A DNA stretch of 64,000 nucleotides from CAZEHS01 sp964424355. Its GTDB lineage: Bacteria > Bacillota > Clostridia > Peptostreptococcales > Acidaminobacteraceae. The notes beneath the pieces are model-generated. The model saw only the letters and a program-made list of their open reading frames with translations, had not been told where the DNA came from and did no database searches. The stretch covers positions 124,001-188,000 of the forward strand of contig CAYRIO010000001.1 of assembly GCA_964424355.1 (NCBI GenBank). The letters run 5' to 3'. Shown piece after piece: positions 7,455 through 16,227 of this stretch; within the stretch, counting starts at the first letter, position 1, and each line of letters begins with the position of its first letter. Position numbers and translations under genes: made by a program.

Positions 7455-9275
7455 ATGCCGGGAGAATTCCAGACGGCCACGGTGCAGGAAGTTAACTGCG
7501 GCAAGCTGTTGCAAGCCATTGATTTTTTCAGCCAGATTCTTCATCTTGAACAGCTCTCCTTCTACGGCTATGATATGATTCACGACATGCTGGGATTGGA
7601 TCAGTCGTGCCTGTTCATCCGTGAGGATAAGAACTATATTTTAAAGTACCAGAAAAACTACGGGACGGAATCCTGGATCATTCCAGAGACAGAGCATCAC
7701 AAGCGGGTGGCCACACTTTTTGGAAGGATCATGACGGCTGAGCAGAAGGACTATTTTTCCCAGCTGGACCTGGATGCGTTTTCAGCCAAGATTGTTATTC
7801 CGTTGATCATCAAGGATCAAATGGTGGGGTTCATTTTTGCCAACGGGCGAAAAGACGGGCCCTTCACAGAGGAAATGCTGGTCTTTGCCGGCGCCCTGAT
7901 GCAGTTAATGAACCGATCCTATGAGAATGCCATGAATTTCTTGGAACTGGAAAAGAAAAACTATGAGCTGGATAAGAAGATATTCAATCTGTTTTTCATC
8001 AACCATTGCTCCAGAACGCTTCTGGCTGAACTGAACCTGGATAAGATCTACGGCATCTGCATCGATATCATCCGGGAACTCACAGCCAGTTCCGTTACGG
8101 CGTTTGGCCTGTACGATGAGACCCGGGACAAGGTCCTGATCAAAGGCTATCAGGATATCCTGACGTTCCAGTCCTATTATGGGGAATTCCAGCTGAAGAA
8201 AGGGGCTCAGGTTCCTTCGAAAGTGGTGTATCATCTTGAAAGGGATAAGGCTGAGCTGGCCTGCTTCTTTTCCGATGTTGAAGCGCTGCAGGCTCTGAGG
8301 GCCGAATACATTGTAATGCTGGTGAAGGACCATATTCTGGGTTTTGTCAGTATCGGTGCGCCGGTAAGTGACAGGGTTTATGATCAGACCCTTTTTGATC
8401 TAATTGAAACCATTGCAACTTCCATCTATATCTCTGTTGTGAATGCCCAATTCTTTGAAAAAAACAGGCAGCAGAATGAAACAATCCAGAAAAAATTTGA
8501 AATGCTGGAGAAGATGAATCGGATGACCCGCAACATCAATTCCTGTGAAACCCAGGAAGAACTCTGTGCGATAGCCATGCAGAGCCTTGAGATCGGCTAT
8601 GGGGTCCAGCAGGCTTTCCTGTGTCTCTATCAAGATGGAAAGCTCCAGGTGATGGGGGATATCAACCTACCACAATTCAAGGGCAATATCATCAGCCCGG
8701 GAGCGGGTTTGAACGATCTGGACAGCAAGGGGGTCTATTACGAATTTTCAACCCGTGACATTCAGCTGTTTTTCCCTGAATTCAGTCCAGAGCGTCACAA
8801 GGAAGCTAATTGTCTGGTGATTGCCCCCATCAGGATTGATCGATTGGCGCTGGATGATCGGGGGACACTGGGATATCTGGTCGTTTTAGAAACGGAAAGC
8901 GCCCTGAAGGAAGAGGAAGTCCTGCTGATCGATACCCTGTCCAACAGTATTGCCCCGATTGTCTTTCAAATGAATGAGACCCGACGGATCCAGACGCATT
9001 ATACGGAGAATCAGGAAGCGCTCCTCTTGGCGGATATCCAGGAGAAGCTGGACAGCAGGAACAAATATTTCATCGATTTCAAGGTCTGGTACAAGCGGAT
9101 TCCGAGGATCCCCTTCGAAAAACCCGATGTGTCTGAATTCTCAGCGTACCCGGTATATCTGGTGGGCGAAACGCTTTTCAGCCCCATGGAGGAGGATGTG
9201 GACCCGGAAGGTTATGATGATGAACTGATGATCATGGATCTTGAGGATTTCATACAGCAGGCAAAACAGATTTAA
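7455..9275 (+). CDS. Multi-GAF-domain sensor-like protein without output domain
   Basis: 606 residues. At least three GAF-like segments can be made out, near 20-150, 175-330 and 350-500, from alternating patterns such as AKIVIPLIIKDQMVGFIFANG and NCLVIAPIRIDR. Helical linkers (for example MNFLELEKKNYELDKKIFN) separate them. No kinase, GGDEF, HD or DNA-binding domain is seen, and the last 80 residues are not recognised. It may bind a small ligand and act through a partner; the adjacent FapA-like protein is the obvious candidate. A good GGGGAGG ribosome site precedes ATG 7455. Confidence 0.72.
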   Translation: MPGEFQTATVQEVNCGKLLQAIDFFSQILHLEQLSFYGYDMIHDMLGLDQSCLFIREDKNYILKYQKNYGTESWIIPETEHHKRVATLFGRIMTAEQKDYFSQLDLDAFSAKIVIPLIIKDQMVGFIFANGRKDGPFTEEMLVFAGALMQLMNRSYENAMNFLELEKKNYELDKKIFNLFFINHCSRTLLAELNLDKIYGICIDIIRELTASSVTAFGLYDETRDKVLIKGYQDILTFQSYYGEFQLKKGAQVPSKVVYHLERDKAELACFFSDVEALQALRAEYIVMLVKDHILGFVSIGAPVSDRVYDQTLFDLIETIATSIYISVVNAQFFEKNRQQNETIQKKFEMLEKMNRMTRNINSCETQEELCAIAMQSLEIGYGVQQAFLCLYQDGKLQVMGDINLPQFKGNIISPGAGLNDLDSKGVYYEFSTRDIQLFFPEFSPERHKEANCLVIAPIRIDRLALDDRGTLGYLVVLETESALKEEEVLLIDTLSNSIAPIVFQMNETRRIQTHYTENQEALLLADIQEKLDSRNKYFIDFKVWYKRIPRIPFEKPDVSEFSAYPVYLVGETLFSPMEEDVDPEGYDDELMIMDLEDFIQQAKQI

Positions 9276-9290
9276 TGCTGTCAGCGCTAT

Positions 9291-9318
9291 TTGACAACGC
9301 TCAGGAACGTGGTAGAAT
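9291..9318 (+). promoter_or_regulatory. Promoter of the tetrapyrrole operon
   Basis: TTGACA (9291-9296) and TAGAAT (9313-9318) with a 16-bp spacer stand just before the cobalamin riboswitch. Confidence 0.75.
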
Positions 9319-9324
9319 AAAGAC

Positions 9325-9505
9325 AAACTTAAAACTCGTACTGGGAATGAGGTGAAACACCTCAGCAGCCCCCGCTACTGTAACAGCGACGAACCCTGCA
9401 TAACCACTGTGACTTCTGTCATGGGAAGGGCAGGTATTAGGATGACGCTGGAGCCAGGATACCAGGACGCCGTTTCACCTCGGAGGGCCGGGTGACGAGC
9501 ATTCG
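9325..9505 (+). promoter_or_regulatory. Cobalamin (B12) riboswitch
   Basis: Conserved riboswitch parts are visible: GGGAAT followed by GGTGAAA, CCTCAGCAGCCCCCGCTACTGTAA, GGGAAGG, ATGAC, and the B12 box GAGCCAGGATACC. It precedes an intrinsic terminator and hemA, so bound cobalamin should stop transcription of the whole tetrapyrrole operon. Confidence 0.95.
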
Positions 9506-9510
9506 TTGAC

Positions 9511-9537
9511 AATCCTAACCTTGGTTAGGATTTTTTT
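9511..9537 (+). terminator. Riboswitch-controlled intrinsic terminator
   Basis: AATCCTAACC and GGTTAGGATT form a perfect 10-bp stem with a TT loop and a run of seven T. It is the expression platform of the cobalamin riboswitch. Confidence 0.92.
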
Positions 9538-9598
9538 ATGGTTTTTTGCCAATCACGAAAGCTATCAAAGGCCCCTGATGAACAGGGAGATAGATACT

Positions 9599-10849
9599 AT
9601 GCAGATCGCATTAATCGGCTTAAATCAAAATTCTGCCCCGATTCAGATCCGGAATCGTGCAGCTTATACGGATTCACAGAAGATCGAGGCCATCAATATC
9701 TTGCTGGATATGGGTATTGAGGAAGCAGTGATTCTTGCGACCTGTGGGCGCAATGAAATTTATATCTGTGACCGGGAAGTGGATATCCGCCAGAGCATTC
9801 TTCAGGTGGAGCAATTTTTTGAGGAGTTTTTTGGGATTCCGGATATCAGGAATCACTTGTATATCCAAACCGGGGAAGACGCTGTCAGGCATCTGATGAC
9901 CGTGGCCTGCGGACTGGACTCCATCGTATTGGGAGAGGACCAGATCCTCGGACAGGTGAAAGAGGCCCACAATCTGGCGATGGACCTGGGCGGCAGCAAG
10001 AAAGTGCTGAACAGACTTTTTAGGGATGCCATCACGGCCTCAAAACGGATCAAGACGGAGTTGAAGATATCGGATCATCCCATGTCGATTTCCTATATCG
10101 GCGTTAAATTCCTGTTGGAAAAGCTGGGAACCTTCGAAAACAAGCGGTTCCTCATCATCGGCACCGGGAAAATGGGGCGCCTGGCCCTGAATTATGTCAT
10201 GGAGTCCAAACCGGGTGCGGTCTATATGACGAACCGGAATCATCAGAAGGTGATCGATCTCAGAAGTGAATTTCCGGATATCCAGATGATCCCCTATGAG
10301 AACCGTTATGAGATCATGCCGGAGGTGGATGTGGTCATTACGGCCACGGCGTCTTCCCACAGCGTCATTCGGTTCAAAGAAATGCCGGTGCTTAAAGGCC
10401 CCCTTGCGCTGATGGATATGGCGGTTCCCCAGGACATAGAGCCGGAGGTCGCCACTATTCCCGGGGTATCCCTCTTCAATGTGGACAGCTTGATGCGCAT
10501 CAGTGAAGAGAACGAGCTGCGCCGCAGGGAATTGGCCTTGGAAGCCCAGAAGCTGATTGAAAACGACCTGACGGAATTCGGAAAATGGATGCATTCTGTC
10601 AAGGCGGACCCGGCAATCGTGTCCCTGAATGCTCTGCGCAAGCAGGTTGAAGAAGATACCTACGATTTCCTGAACCGCAAGATCGTCATGGACCAACGGG
10701 ATCGGCGTTTGATGGAGAAAATGATCAGTTCCGCATTGAAGCGGATGATCAGGGAGCCGATCATGAAGCTGAAGTCCCTGAAAGATGAAGAGGAAATTAC
10801 ACAGTATACACACTTTATAGAAGAACTGTTCCAGTTCCGGAGGCCGTAG
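9599..10849 (+). CDS. hemA: Glutamyl-tRNA reductase
   Basis: 416 residues from ATG 9599, chosen because AGGGAG lies before it and MQIALIGLNQNSAPIQIRNR is the usual family start; longer frames would run into the terminator. It reduces glutamyl-tRNA(Glu) to glutamate-1-semialdehyde, the first committed step of tetrapyrrole synthesis. VILATCGRNEIY holds the catalytic Cys, EDQILGQVKEA and GTGKMGRLA are the family and NADPH-binding motifs, and the C-terminal helix is the dimerisation domain. It is the first gene behind the B12 riboswitch. Confidence 0.96.
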   Translation: MQIALIGLNQNSAPIQIRNRAAYTDSQKIEAINILLDMGIEEAVILATCGRNEIYICDREVDIRQSILQVEQFFEEFFGIPDIRNHLYIQTGEDAVRHLMTVACGLDSIVLGEDQILGQVKEAHNLAMDLGGSKKVLNRLFRDAITASKRIKTELKISDHPMSISYIGVKFLLEKLGTFENKRFLIIGTGKMGRLALNYVMESKPGAVYMTNRNHQKVIDLRSEFPDIQMIPYENRYEIMPEVDVVITATASSHSVIRFKEMPVLKGPLALMDMAVPQDIEPEVATIPGVSLFNVDSLMRISEENELRRRELALEAQKLIENDLTEFGKWMHSVKADPAIVSLNALRKQVEEDTYDFLNRKIVMDQRDRRLMEKMISSALKRMIREPIMKLKSLKDEEEITQYTHFIEELFQFRRP

Positions 10850-10850
10850 G

Positions 10851-11444
10851 ATGTGGATCCCTGTCCTTTTACAGTCTGATAATCTAAGGCCGATTATTTT
10901 TGGCGGCGGCCCGGTCGCCTGCAGAAAAGCGGAAACCCTCTGCGGGTATGGCGTTCAGAGCCTGATGGTATGCCCGGATCCTCCCTGGGGGATTTCGGCA
11001 TTAATCCCGACTCCCCGCTGGATGAGCGGAACCTATCAGGCAGAAAACCTGGAAGGAGCCACCCTGGTCATTGCCGCGACGGATGACAGGGACGTGAATC
11101 GTCGGATCTGCCAAGAGGCAGAGGACCGGGGAATCTTTGCTCTGAACGCATCGGAAGGGAACAGCGGTTCCTTGTGCTTTCCGAATGTCGGAAGGGCCGG
11201 GGATATCGCAGTCACGGTTTCCACCGGGGGTGCCAGTCCCACAGCAGGGGCCCGGATTTTATCTGAACTGCTGGAAACATTAGAGACAAATGAATGGCCC
11301 GCACGAATCCGCGTATTGGGAGAACTCAGGCGGCTGCTGAGGAAGCATGAACCGGATGCTTCGGTTCGGCATGAAAAAATGCGATTATATGGAACGATGA
11401 ATCTGACAGAACTCCAAAAGAGGAGACAGGAATATGAAGATTAA
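10851..11444 (+). CDS. Precorrin-2 dehydrogenase / sirohydrochlorin synthase (Met8/CysG-N type)
   Basis: 197 residues. The N-terminal PIIFGGGPVACRKAETL segment is the NAD-binding fold of the Met8/CysG N-terminal family, followed by LVIAATDDRDVNRRI and VTVSTGGASPTAGARI. Members oxidise precorrin-2 to sirohydrochlorin, for siroheme or for the anaerobic cobalamin route, and some also insert iron or cobalt. It starts 1 nt after hemA ends and overlaps the next gene by 11 nt, which suggests translational coupling. Its place in a B12-repressed operon points to corrin supply. Confidence 0.88.
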   Translation: MWIPVLLQSDNLRPIIFGGGPVACRKAETLCGYGVQSLMVCPDPPWGISALIPTPRWMSGTYQAENLEGATLVIAATDDRDVNRRICQEAEDRGIFALNASEGNSGSLCFPNVGRAGDIAVTVSTGGASPTAGARILSELLETLETNEWPARIRVLGELRRLLRKHEPDASVRHEKMRLYGTMNLTELQKRRQEYED

Positions 11445-13845
11445 TATTGGAACACGGGGAAGCCGCCTTGCGCGGGTTCAAACAGAGTGGGTGGCCGAAC
11501 AGTTGGAAGCAGCGATACCGGGGCTGAACACGGAGTGTGTGGTCATCAAGACCCTGGGAGACCGGATTCTGGATGTGGCACTGGATAAGATCGGTGATAA
11601 AGGACTGTTCGTTAAAGAATTGGAGAATGCTCTGCTGGACCACACCGTGGATCTGGCGGTTCACAGCCTGAAAGATATGCCGACAGAAGCAACACCGGGG
11701 CTTTCGTTCAGTGATATTCCCATGCGGGAGGACCCCAGGGATGTTCTGATCCTGCGGCCGGGATACAGCTGCTTGGAGGAACTTCCCATCGGCGCGGTGA
11801 TCGGCACGGGCAGTAAACGCCGGAAATATCAGTTGCTGGCCCTGCGGCCGGACTTGAAGATTGTAGACATCCGGGGCAATATCGAAACCCGGATGGGAAA
11901 GATTGAGACAGAAAACCTCCATGGGGTCGTGTTGGCAGCAGCCGGCCTTCACCGGGCAGGGCATAAGGAGCGAATTACCCAGTACCTGGACCCGGAGGTC
12001 TTCATCCCCGCAGCCGGTCAGGGGGCTTTGGCGCTCCAGTATCGCACGGATGATATCCGGGTGAAGACACGGCTGGAGAGTATCGTTCACAGATCATCCT
12101 GCGCGCCGGTTCAGGCAGAGCGCAGCTTCCTGGAAGGGGCTCATGGGGGCTGTCACGCCCCTGTAGGTGCTTACGGGGTATGCAACGGCACAGAAATGAC
12201 ATTGACAGGGCTCTTTGGAACGGACGACGGTTCAATACTCCTGAAACGGACCCTGACTGGTCCCGCAGACGCGCCGGAAGAACTGGGACGCCGATTGGCA
12301 GAGCAGATTCTGGCGGAAGTCAGAGCCTTGCAGGGGAAAGTGTTCCTTGTAGGAGCGGGCCCAGGGGATTCAGGACTCATGACGTTGAAGGGAAAGGCTC
12401 TGCTTGAACAGGCAGAAGTCTTGGTTTATGACCGGCTGGGTACCCGAGAGATGATGCAGTGGGTCCCGGAATCCTGTGAAAAAATCTATGTTGGAAAACA
12501 ATCCAGCGACCATACCCTGTCCCAGGATGGCATCAATCAACTGCTCATCCAAAAGGCCCGGGAAGGAAAGCGGGTCGTGCGGCTGAAGGGGGGAGATCCC
12601 TATGTGTTCGGTCGGGGCGGAGAAGAGGGCTTGGAGCTGGCGGAGGCGGGAATCGCCTTTGAAGAGGTTCCAGGAATCACTTCGGCCATCGCGGGCCTTG
12701 CCTATGCAGGAATTCCAGCCACTCACCGGGGCATCGCCACGTCATTCCACGTATTTACCGCCCATATGAAGGAAGAAGAGGAACGTCAGGATTGGCCTGT
12801 GATTGCCAAGCTGGAGGGGACCTTGATTTTTCTCATGGGTCGGGCTGCGCTTCCGGAAATAACCACGCAATTGATGGCCCATGGAAAATCACCGGATACG
12901 CCCTGTGCCATTGTCCAGTGGGGAACCACGCCGAAACAGCGGACCATCACAGGCACTCTGGAAACCTTAGAACCCTTGGCACAGAGCAGTGGTATCGGTT
13001 CACCCTGTCTGATTGTCGTGGGGCCCGTGGTAGCGCTCCGGGATAAGCTCGCCTTCTTTGAAAATCGACCGCTCTTCGGCTTCCGCGGTGTCGTGACCCG
13101 GGCAAGGACTCAGAGCAGTAAGCTGACGATGCAGCTGGAAGATCTGGGAGCGGACATTCTGGAAATTCCGGCTATCCGGATCGTCCCTCAGGAACAGGAT
13201 GCCCTGCGGGCTGCGGTGGCGGATATCAAGGCCTATACCTGGCTGGTTTTCACCAGCGTGAATGGCGTCAGCCTGTTTTTTGAAGCGTTTCTGGAGCAGT
13301 ACCGGGATGTGCGGCCCCTGGGCAACCTGAAAATCGCCGTCATTGGTGAGGGGACAGCACAGTCTTTAGAGAAATTTGGTCTCAAGGCGGATGTCATCCC
13401 CGATGAATACGTTGCGGAGTCCTTGGCTGATGCCATGGCATCCCTGGTGCTGCCGAATGATAGAATCCTGATGCCCCGAGCTCTGGAGGCCCGAACGGTT
13501 TTGAAAGAAAAGCTTTCTGACCAGTGCCTGGTTCATGAAATCCCCATCTATCGCACGGAGCAGGAAATCCTGGCAGAAACGGTCAAGCAATCGATGATTG
13601 AATCCCCCCCTGCATTCATTACCTTTGCCAGCTCCTCAACTGTCCGTCACTTTGTACGCATGATGGGGGCGGAAGCGTTGGAGGCATTGAAAAATACAAA
13701 GATGATTTCCATCGGTCCGGTTACATCGGATACGATGGCTGAGCTGGGACTCGTGGTTCATAAGGAAGCCAGTCCCCATACGATACCGGGCTTGGTTGAT
13801 GCAACCGTCCAGATCCTGAAGGAGGAACAGCCATGCAGACAATGA
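11434..13845 (+). CDS. hemC-cobA-hemD: HemC-CobA-HemD triple fusion (HMB synthase, uroporphyrinogen-III methylase and synthase)
   Basis: 803 residues with three enzymes in one chain. Residues 1 to about 297 are hydroxymethylbilane synthase (start MKINIGTRGSRLARVQT, HSLKDMPTE, and EGAHGGCHAPVG with the dipyrromethane-binding Cys). About 299-540 is uroporphyrinogen-III C-methyltransferase (VFLVGAGPGDSGLMTLKG, VVRLKGGDPYVFGRGGEE, PGITSAIAGLAYAGIPATHRG). About 545-795 is uroporphyrinogen-III synthase (FRGVVTRARTQSSKL, FTSVNGVSLFF, FASSSTVRHF). Together they turn porphobilinogen into precorrin-2. CobA-HemD fusions are well known in Clostridia; adding HemC is less usual. It overlaps its neighbours by 11 and 13 nt. 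Confidence 0.95.
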   Translation: MKINIGTRGSRLARVQTEWVAEQLEAAIPGLNTECVVIKTLGDRILDVALDKIGDKGLFVKELENALLDHTVDLAVHSLKDMPTEATPGLSFSDIPMREDPRDVLILRPGYSCLEELPIGAVIGTGSKRRKYQLLALRPDLKIVDIRGNIETRMGKIETENLHGVVLAAAGLHRAGHKERITQYLDPEVFIPAAGQGALALQYRTDDIRVKTRLESIVHRSSCAPVQAERSFLEGAHGGCHAPVGAYGVCNGTEMTLTGLFGTDDGSILLKRTLTGPADAPEELGRRLAEQILAEVRALQGKVFLVGAGPGDSGLMTLKGKALLEQAEVLVYDRLGTREMMQWVPESCEKIYVGKQSSDHTLSQDGINQLLIQKAREGKRVVRLKGGDPYVFGRGGEEGLELAEAGIAFEEVPGITSAIAGLAYAGIPATHRGIATSFHVFTAHMKEEEERQDWPVIAKLEGTLIFLMGRAALPEITTQLMAHGKSPDTPCAIVQWGTTPKQRTITGTLETLEPLAQSSGIGSPCLIVVGPVVALRDKLAFFENRPLFGFRGVVTRARTQSSKLTMQLEDLGADILEIPAIRIVPQEQDALRAAVADIKAYTWLVFTSVNGVSLFFEAFLEQYRDVRPLGNLKIAVIGEGTAQSLEKFGLKADVIPDEYVAESLADAMASLVLPNDRILMPRALEARTVLKEKLSDQCLVHEIPIYRTEQEILAETVKQSMIESPPAFITFASSSTVRHFVRMMGAEALEALKNTKMISIGPVTSDTMAELGLVVHKEASPHTIPGLVDATVQILKEEQPCRQ

Positions 13846-14819
13846 TTCACAGACCCAGAAGACTCAGAAGCGGCCCGGTTATCCGGAAAATGGTGAGAGA
13901 AACGCATCTGTTGCCGGAAAACCTGATCTATCCCCTCTTTGCTGTGGAAGGCCAGAGCATCCGTTCCGAAATCACCGCGCTGCCGGATGTTTTTCATCTG
14001 TCCGTCGATGAGCTGGTGAAAGAAGCGAAGGATGTCTACGCCTTGGGAATCCAGCAGATCTTGCTTTTTGGCGTTCCTGACGTGAAGGACGATGAAGGCA
14101 GCAGTGCCTGGGATGCCAACGGAATCGTTCAAAAAGCCATCCGCGCCATCAAGTCTGCGGTTCCGGGGATGTACGTGATCACCGATATCTGTTTGTGTGC
14201 CTACACCAGCCATGGACACTGCGGTCTGCTGGGCAACTGCGGAGAAGTGCTGAATGATCCAACTGTTGAACGACTCAGCCGGGTTGCCCTCAGCCACTGT
14301 GAAGCGGGAGCGGATATGGTGGCCCCTTCCGATATGATGGACGGTCGGGTCGGTGCCATGCGCCGTGCGATGGATGAGGCAGGGTATTCCCAGATTCCCA
14401 TCATGGCCTATTCCGCTAAATTTGCGTCCTCCTATTATGGCCCCTTCCGGGAAGCCGCTCATTCTGCGCCTGCCTCAGGGGATCGGAAGGCATATCAGAT
14501 GGATTTCGCCAATGGTCGCGAAGCCGTGCGGGAGACCTTGCTTGATATTGAAGAGGGTGCCGACATCGTCATGGTGAAGCCAGCCCTGGCCTATCTGGAT
14601 ATCCTCCATGCGGTGAAGCAGGAGGTCCGTGTTCCGGTGGCGGCCTACAATGTCAGCGGAGAATACGCGATGCTGAAGATGGCTGTGGCCCAGGGCCTGA
14701 TGAATGAATCCGTCATCGAGGAAACGCTGATTGGCATGAAGCGGGCCGGCGCGGATCTGATCATCACCTATTTCGCAAAAGAACTGGTGCAGAAGTGGAG
14801 GGAAAAAAATGAAGCGTAA
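13833..14819 (+). CDS. hemB: Porphobilinogen synthase (ALA dehydratase)
   Basis: 328 residues. It condenses two 5-aminolevulinate molecules to porphobilinogen. The zinc-type Cys cluster is seen in DICLCAYTSHGHCG. The two active-site lysines lie in MAYSAKFASSYYGPFR and MVKPALAYLD. The start overlaps the preceding fusion gene by 13 nt and the end overlaps hemL by 11 nt, so the genes form a compact operon. Confidence 0.97.
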   Translation: MQTMIHRPRRLRSGPVIRKMVRETHLLPENLIYPLFAVEGQSIRSEITALPDVFHLSVDELVKEAKDVYALGIQQILLFGVPDVKDDEGSSAWDANGIVQKAIRAIKSAVPGMYVITDICLCAYTSHGHCGLLGNCGEVLNDPTVERLSRVALSHCEAGADMVAPSDMMDGRVGAMRRAMDEAGYSQIPIMAYSAKFASSYYGPFREAAHSAPASGDRKAYQMDFANGREAVRETLLDIEEGADIVMVKPALAYLDILHAVKQEVRVPVAAYNVSGEYAMLKMAVAQGLMNESVIEETLIGMKRAGADLIITYFAKELVQKWREKNEA

Positions 14820-16101
14820 TGAATCCGATAAATGGTTCGCCCGAGCGCAGAAGGTGCTTCCAGGGGGCGTGAATAGTCCTGTCAGAGCGTTTAAATCCGT
14901 GGGCATGGACCCTATTTTCATCAAATCAGCCCATGGAAGCCGAATTACGGATGTGGATGACAATACCTATATCGATTTCATCTGCTCCTGGGGGCCTATG
15001 ATCCTGGGACACAGCCCAGAACTGCTCAATGAAGGCCTGATGGATGTCATCATGCGGGGAACCAGCTATGGCGTCCCGGCCTCCCTTGAGGTGGAGATGG
15101 CTGAAGAAATCATCGCGGCCTATCCCTCCGTGGACATGCTCCGCATGGTCAGTTCCGGCACAGAAGCATCCATGAGTGCGCTGCGGGTAGCCCGGGCCTA
15201 TACCGGCCGGAATAAGATCGTTAAATTTGAAGGCTGTTATCATGGACACAGTGATGCACTCCTTGTTAAATCCGGCTCCGGCACCCTGACCTACGGGACG
15301 CCGACATCGGCCGGGGTTCCTGAGGGCGTTATTCAGGATACCTTGGTGGGCCGTTACAACGATTGTGAACAAATTCGGTCACTTTTTGAAACCATGGGGA
15401 GCGAGATCGCCGCGGTCATCGTTGAACCGGTGGCAGGGAACATGGGCGTGGTGGCTGCTACCCCCGAATTCCTTCAAACTCTGCGGGAAGTAACGGCCAC
15501 CTCCGGTGCCGTCCTGATCTTCGATGAAGTCATCACCGGCTTCCGGATGGCCTATGGCGGTGCCCGGGAGATTTACGGCATCGATCCCGATATGGCTTGC
15601 TTTGGGAAGATCATCGGCGGTGGTCTTCCGGTAGGTGCCTATGGTGGCAAACGCGAAATCATGGGGACAGTAGCGCCCCTGGGCCCCGCCTATCAGGCCG
15701 GGACACTCTCCGGAAACCCATTGGCCATGCACATGGGCCTGGTCACCCTGCGCTACCTCCGGGATCACCCTGAGGTGTACACCGGAATGGAAGCCCGTGC
15801 GATTCAGCTGGAAAACGGACTGAAAGCGATTGTTGAACGGTTGGATCTCCCCATGGAGATTGTCCGGTTCAAAGGGATGGTCTGCCCGTTTTTCACGAAG
15901 GGCCCCATTGTGAGCTATGACGATGTGAGCCGATGTAATACGGTGAAATATGGTGAATTTTTTAGAGAGATGCTAGCACTGGGGGTATTGATTCCACCGG
16001 CTCAGTTCGAGGGCTTTTTCATGTCCTCGGTCCACACGGAGCAGGATATAACGGATACGCTGGTTGCCGCAGAGAAAGCGCTGACTGCAATATATAGCTG
16101 A
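14809..16101 (+). CDS. hemL: Glutamate-1-semialdehyde 2,1-aminomutase
   Basis: 430 residues, full length. This PLP enzyme turns glutamate-1-semialdehyde into 5-aminolevulinate. Signatures include PGGVNSPVRAFKSVG at the start, SSGTEASMSALRVAR, YHGHSDALLVKSGSG, IFDEVITGFR, and CFGKIIGGGLPVGAYGG with the PLP-binding Lys. It is the last gene of the B12-controlled operon. No hemE, hemG or hemH follows, so the products here serve corrinoid or siroheme and not obviously heme. Confidence 0.97.
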   Translation: MKRNESDKWFARAQKVLPGGVNSPVRAFKSVGMDPIFIKSAHGSRITDVDDNTYIDFICSWGPMILGHSPELLNEGLMDVIMRGTSYGVPASLEVEMAEEIIAAYPSVDMLRMVSSGTEASMSALRVARAYTGRNKIVKFEGCYHGHSDALLVKSGSGTLTYGTPTSAGVPEGVIQDTLVGRYNDCEQIRSLFETMGSEIAAVIVEPVAGNMGVVAATPEFLQTLREVTATSGAVLIFDEVITGFRMAYGGAREIYGIDPDMACFGKIIGGGLPVGAYGGKREIMGTVAPLGPAYQAGTLSGNPLAMHMGLVTLRYLRDHPEVYTGMEARAIQLENGLKAIVERLDLPMEIVRFKGMVCPFFTKGPIVSYDDVSRCNTVKYGEFFREMLALGVLIPPAQFEGFFMSSVHTEQDITDTLVAAEKALTAIYS

Positions 16102-16105
16102 TCTT

Positions 16106-16129
16106 GAGAGCGGATTGTCCGCTCTCTTT
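16106..16129 (+). terminator. Probable terminator after hemL
   Basis: GAGAGCGGA and TCCGCTCTC form a 9-bp stem with a TTG loop, followed by TTTCAGTTT. The T run is interrupted, so efficiency is uncertain. Confidence 0.6.
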
Positions 16130-16227
16130 CAGTTTCATGTTCGGTGGTCCGCATTCACAAAGGTTACTTGTTATTCGGGTGAAAATCCTGTAAAATTGCT
16201 CCATACTGGGGTTTAAAGGCGGACAAC

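Noticed and set aside
9506..9598. Longer N-terminus for HemA.
   Set aside because: It would be encoded by the riboswitch terminator hairpin; ATG 9599 matches the family start.
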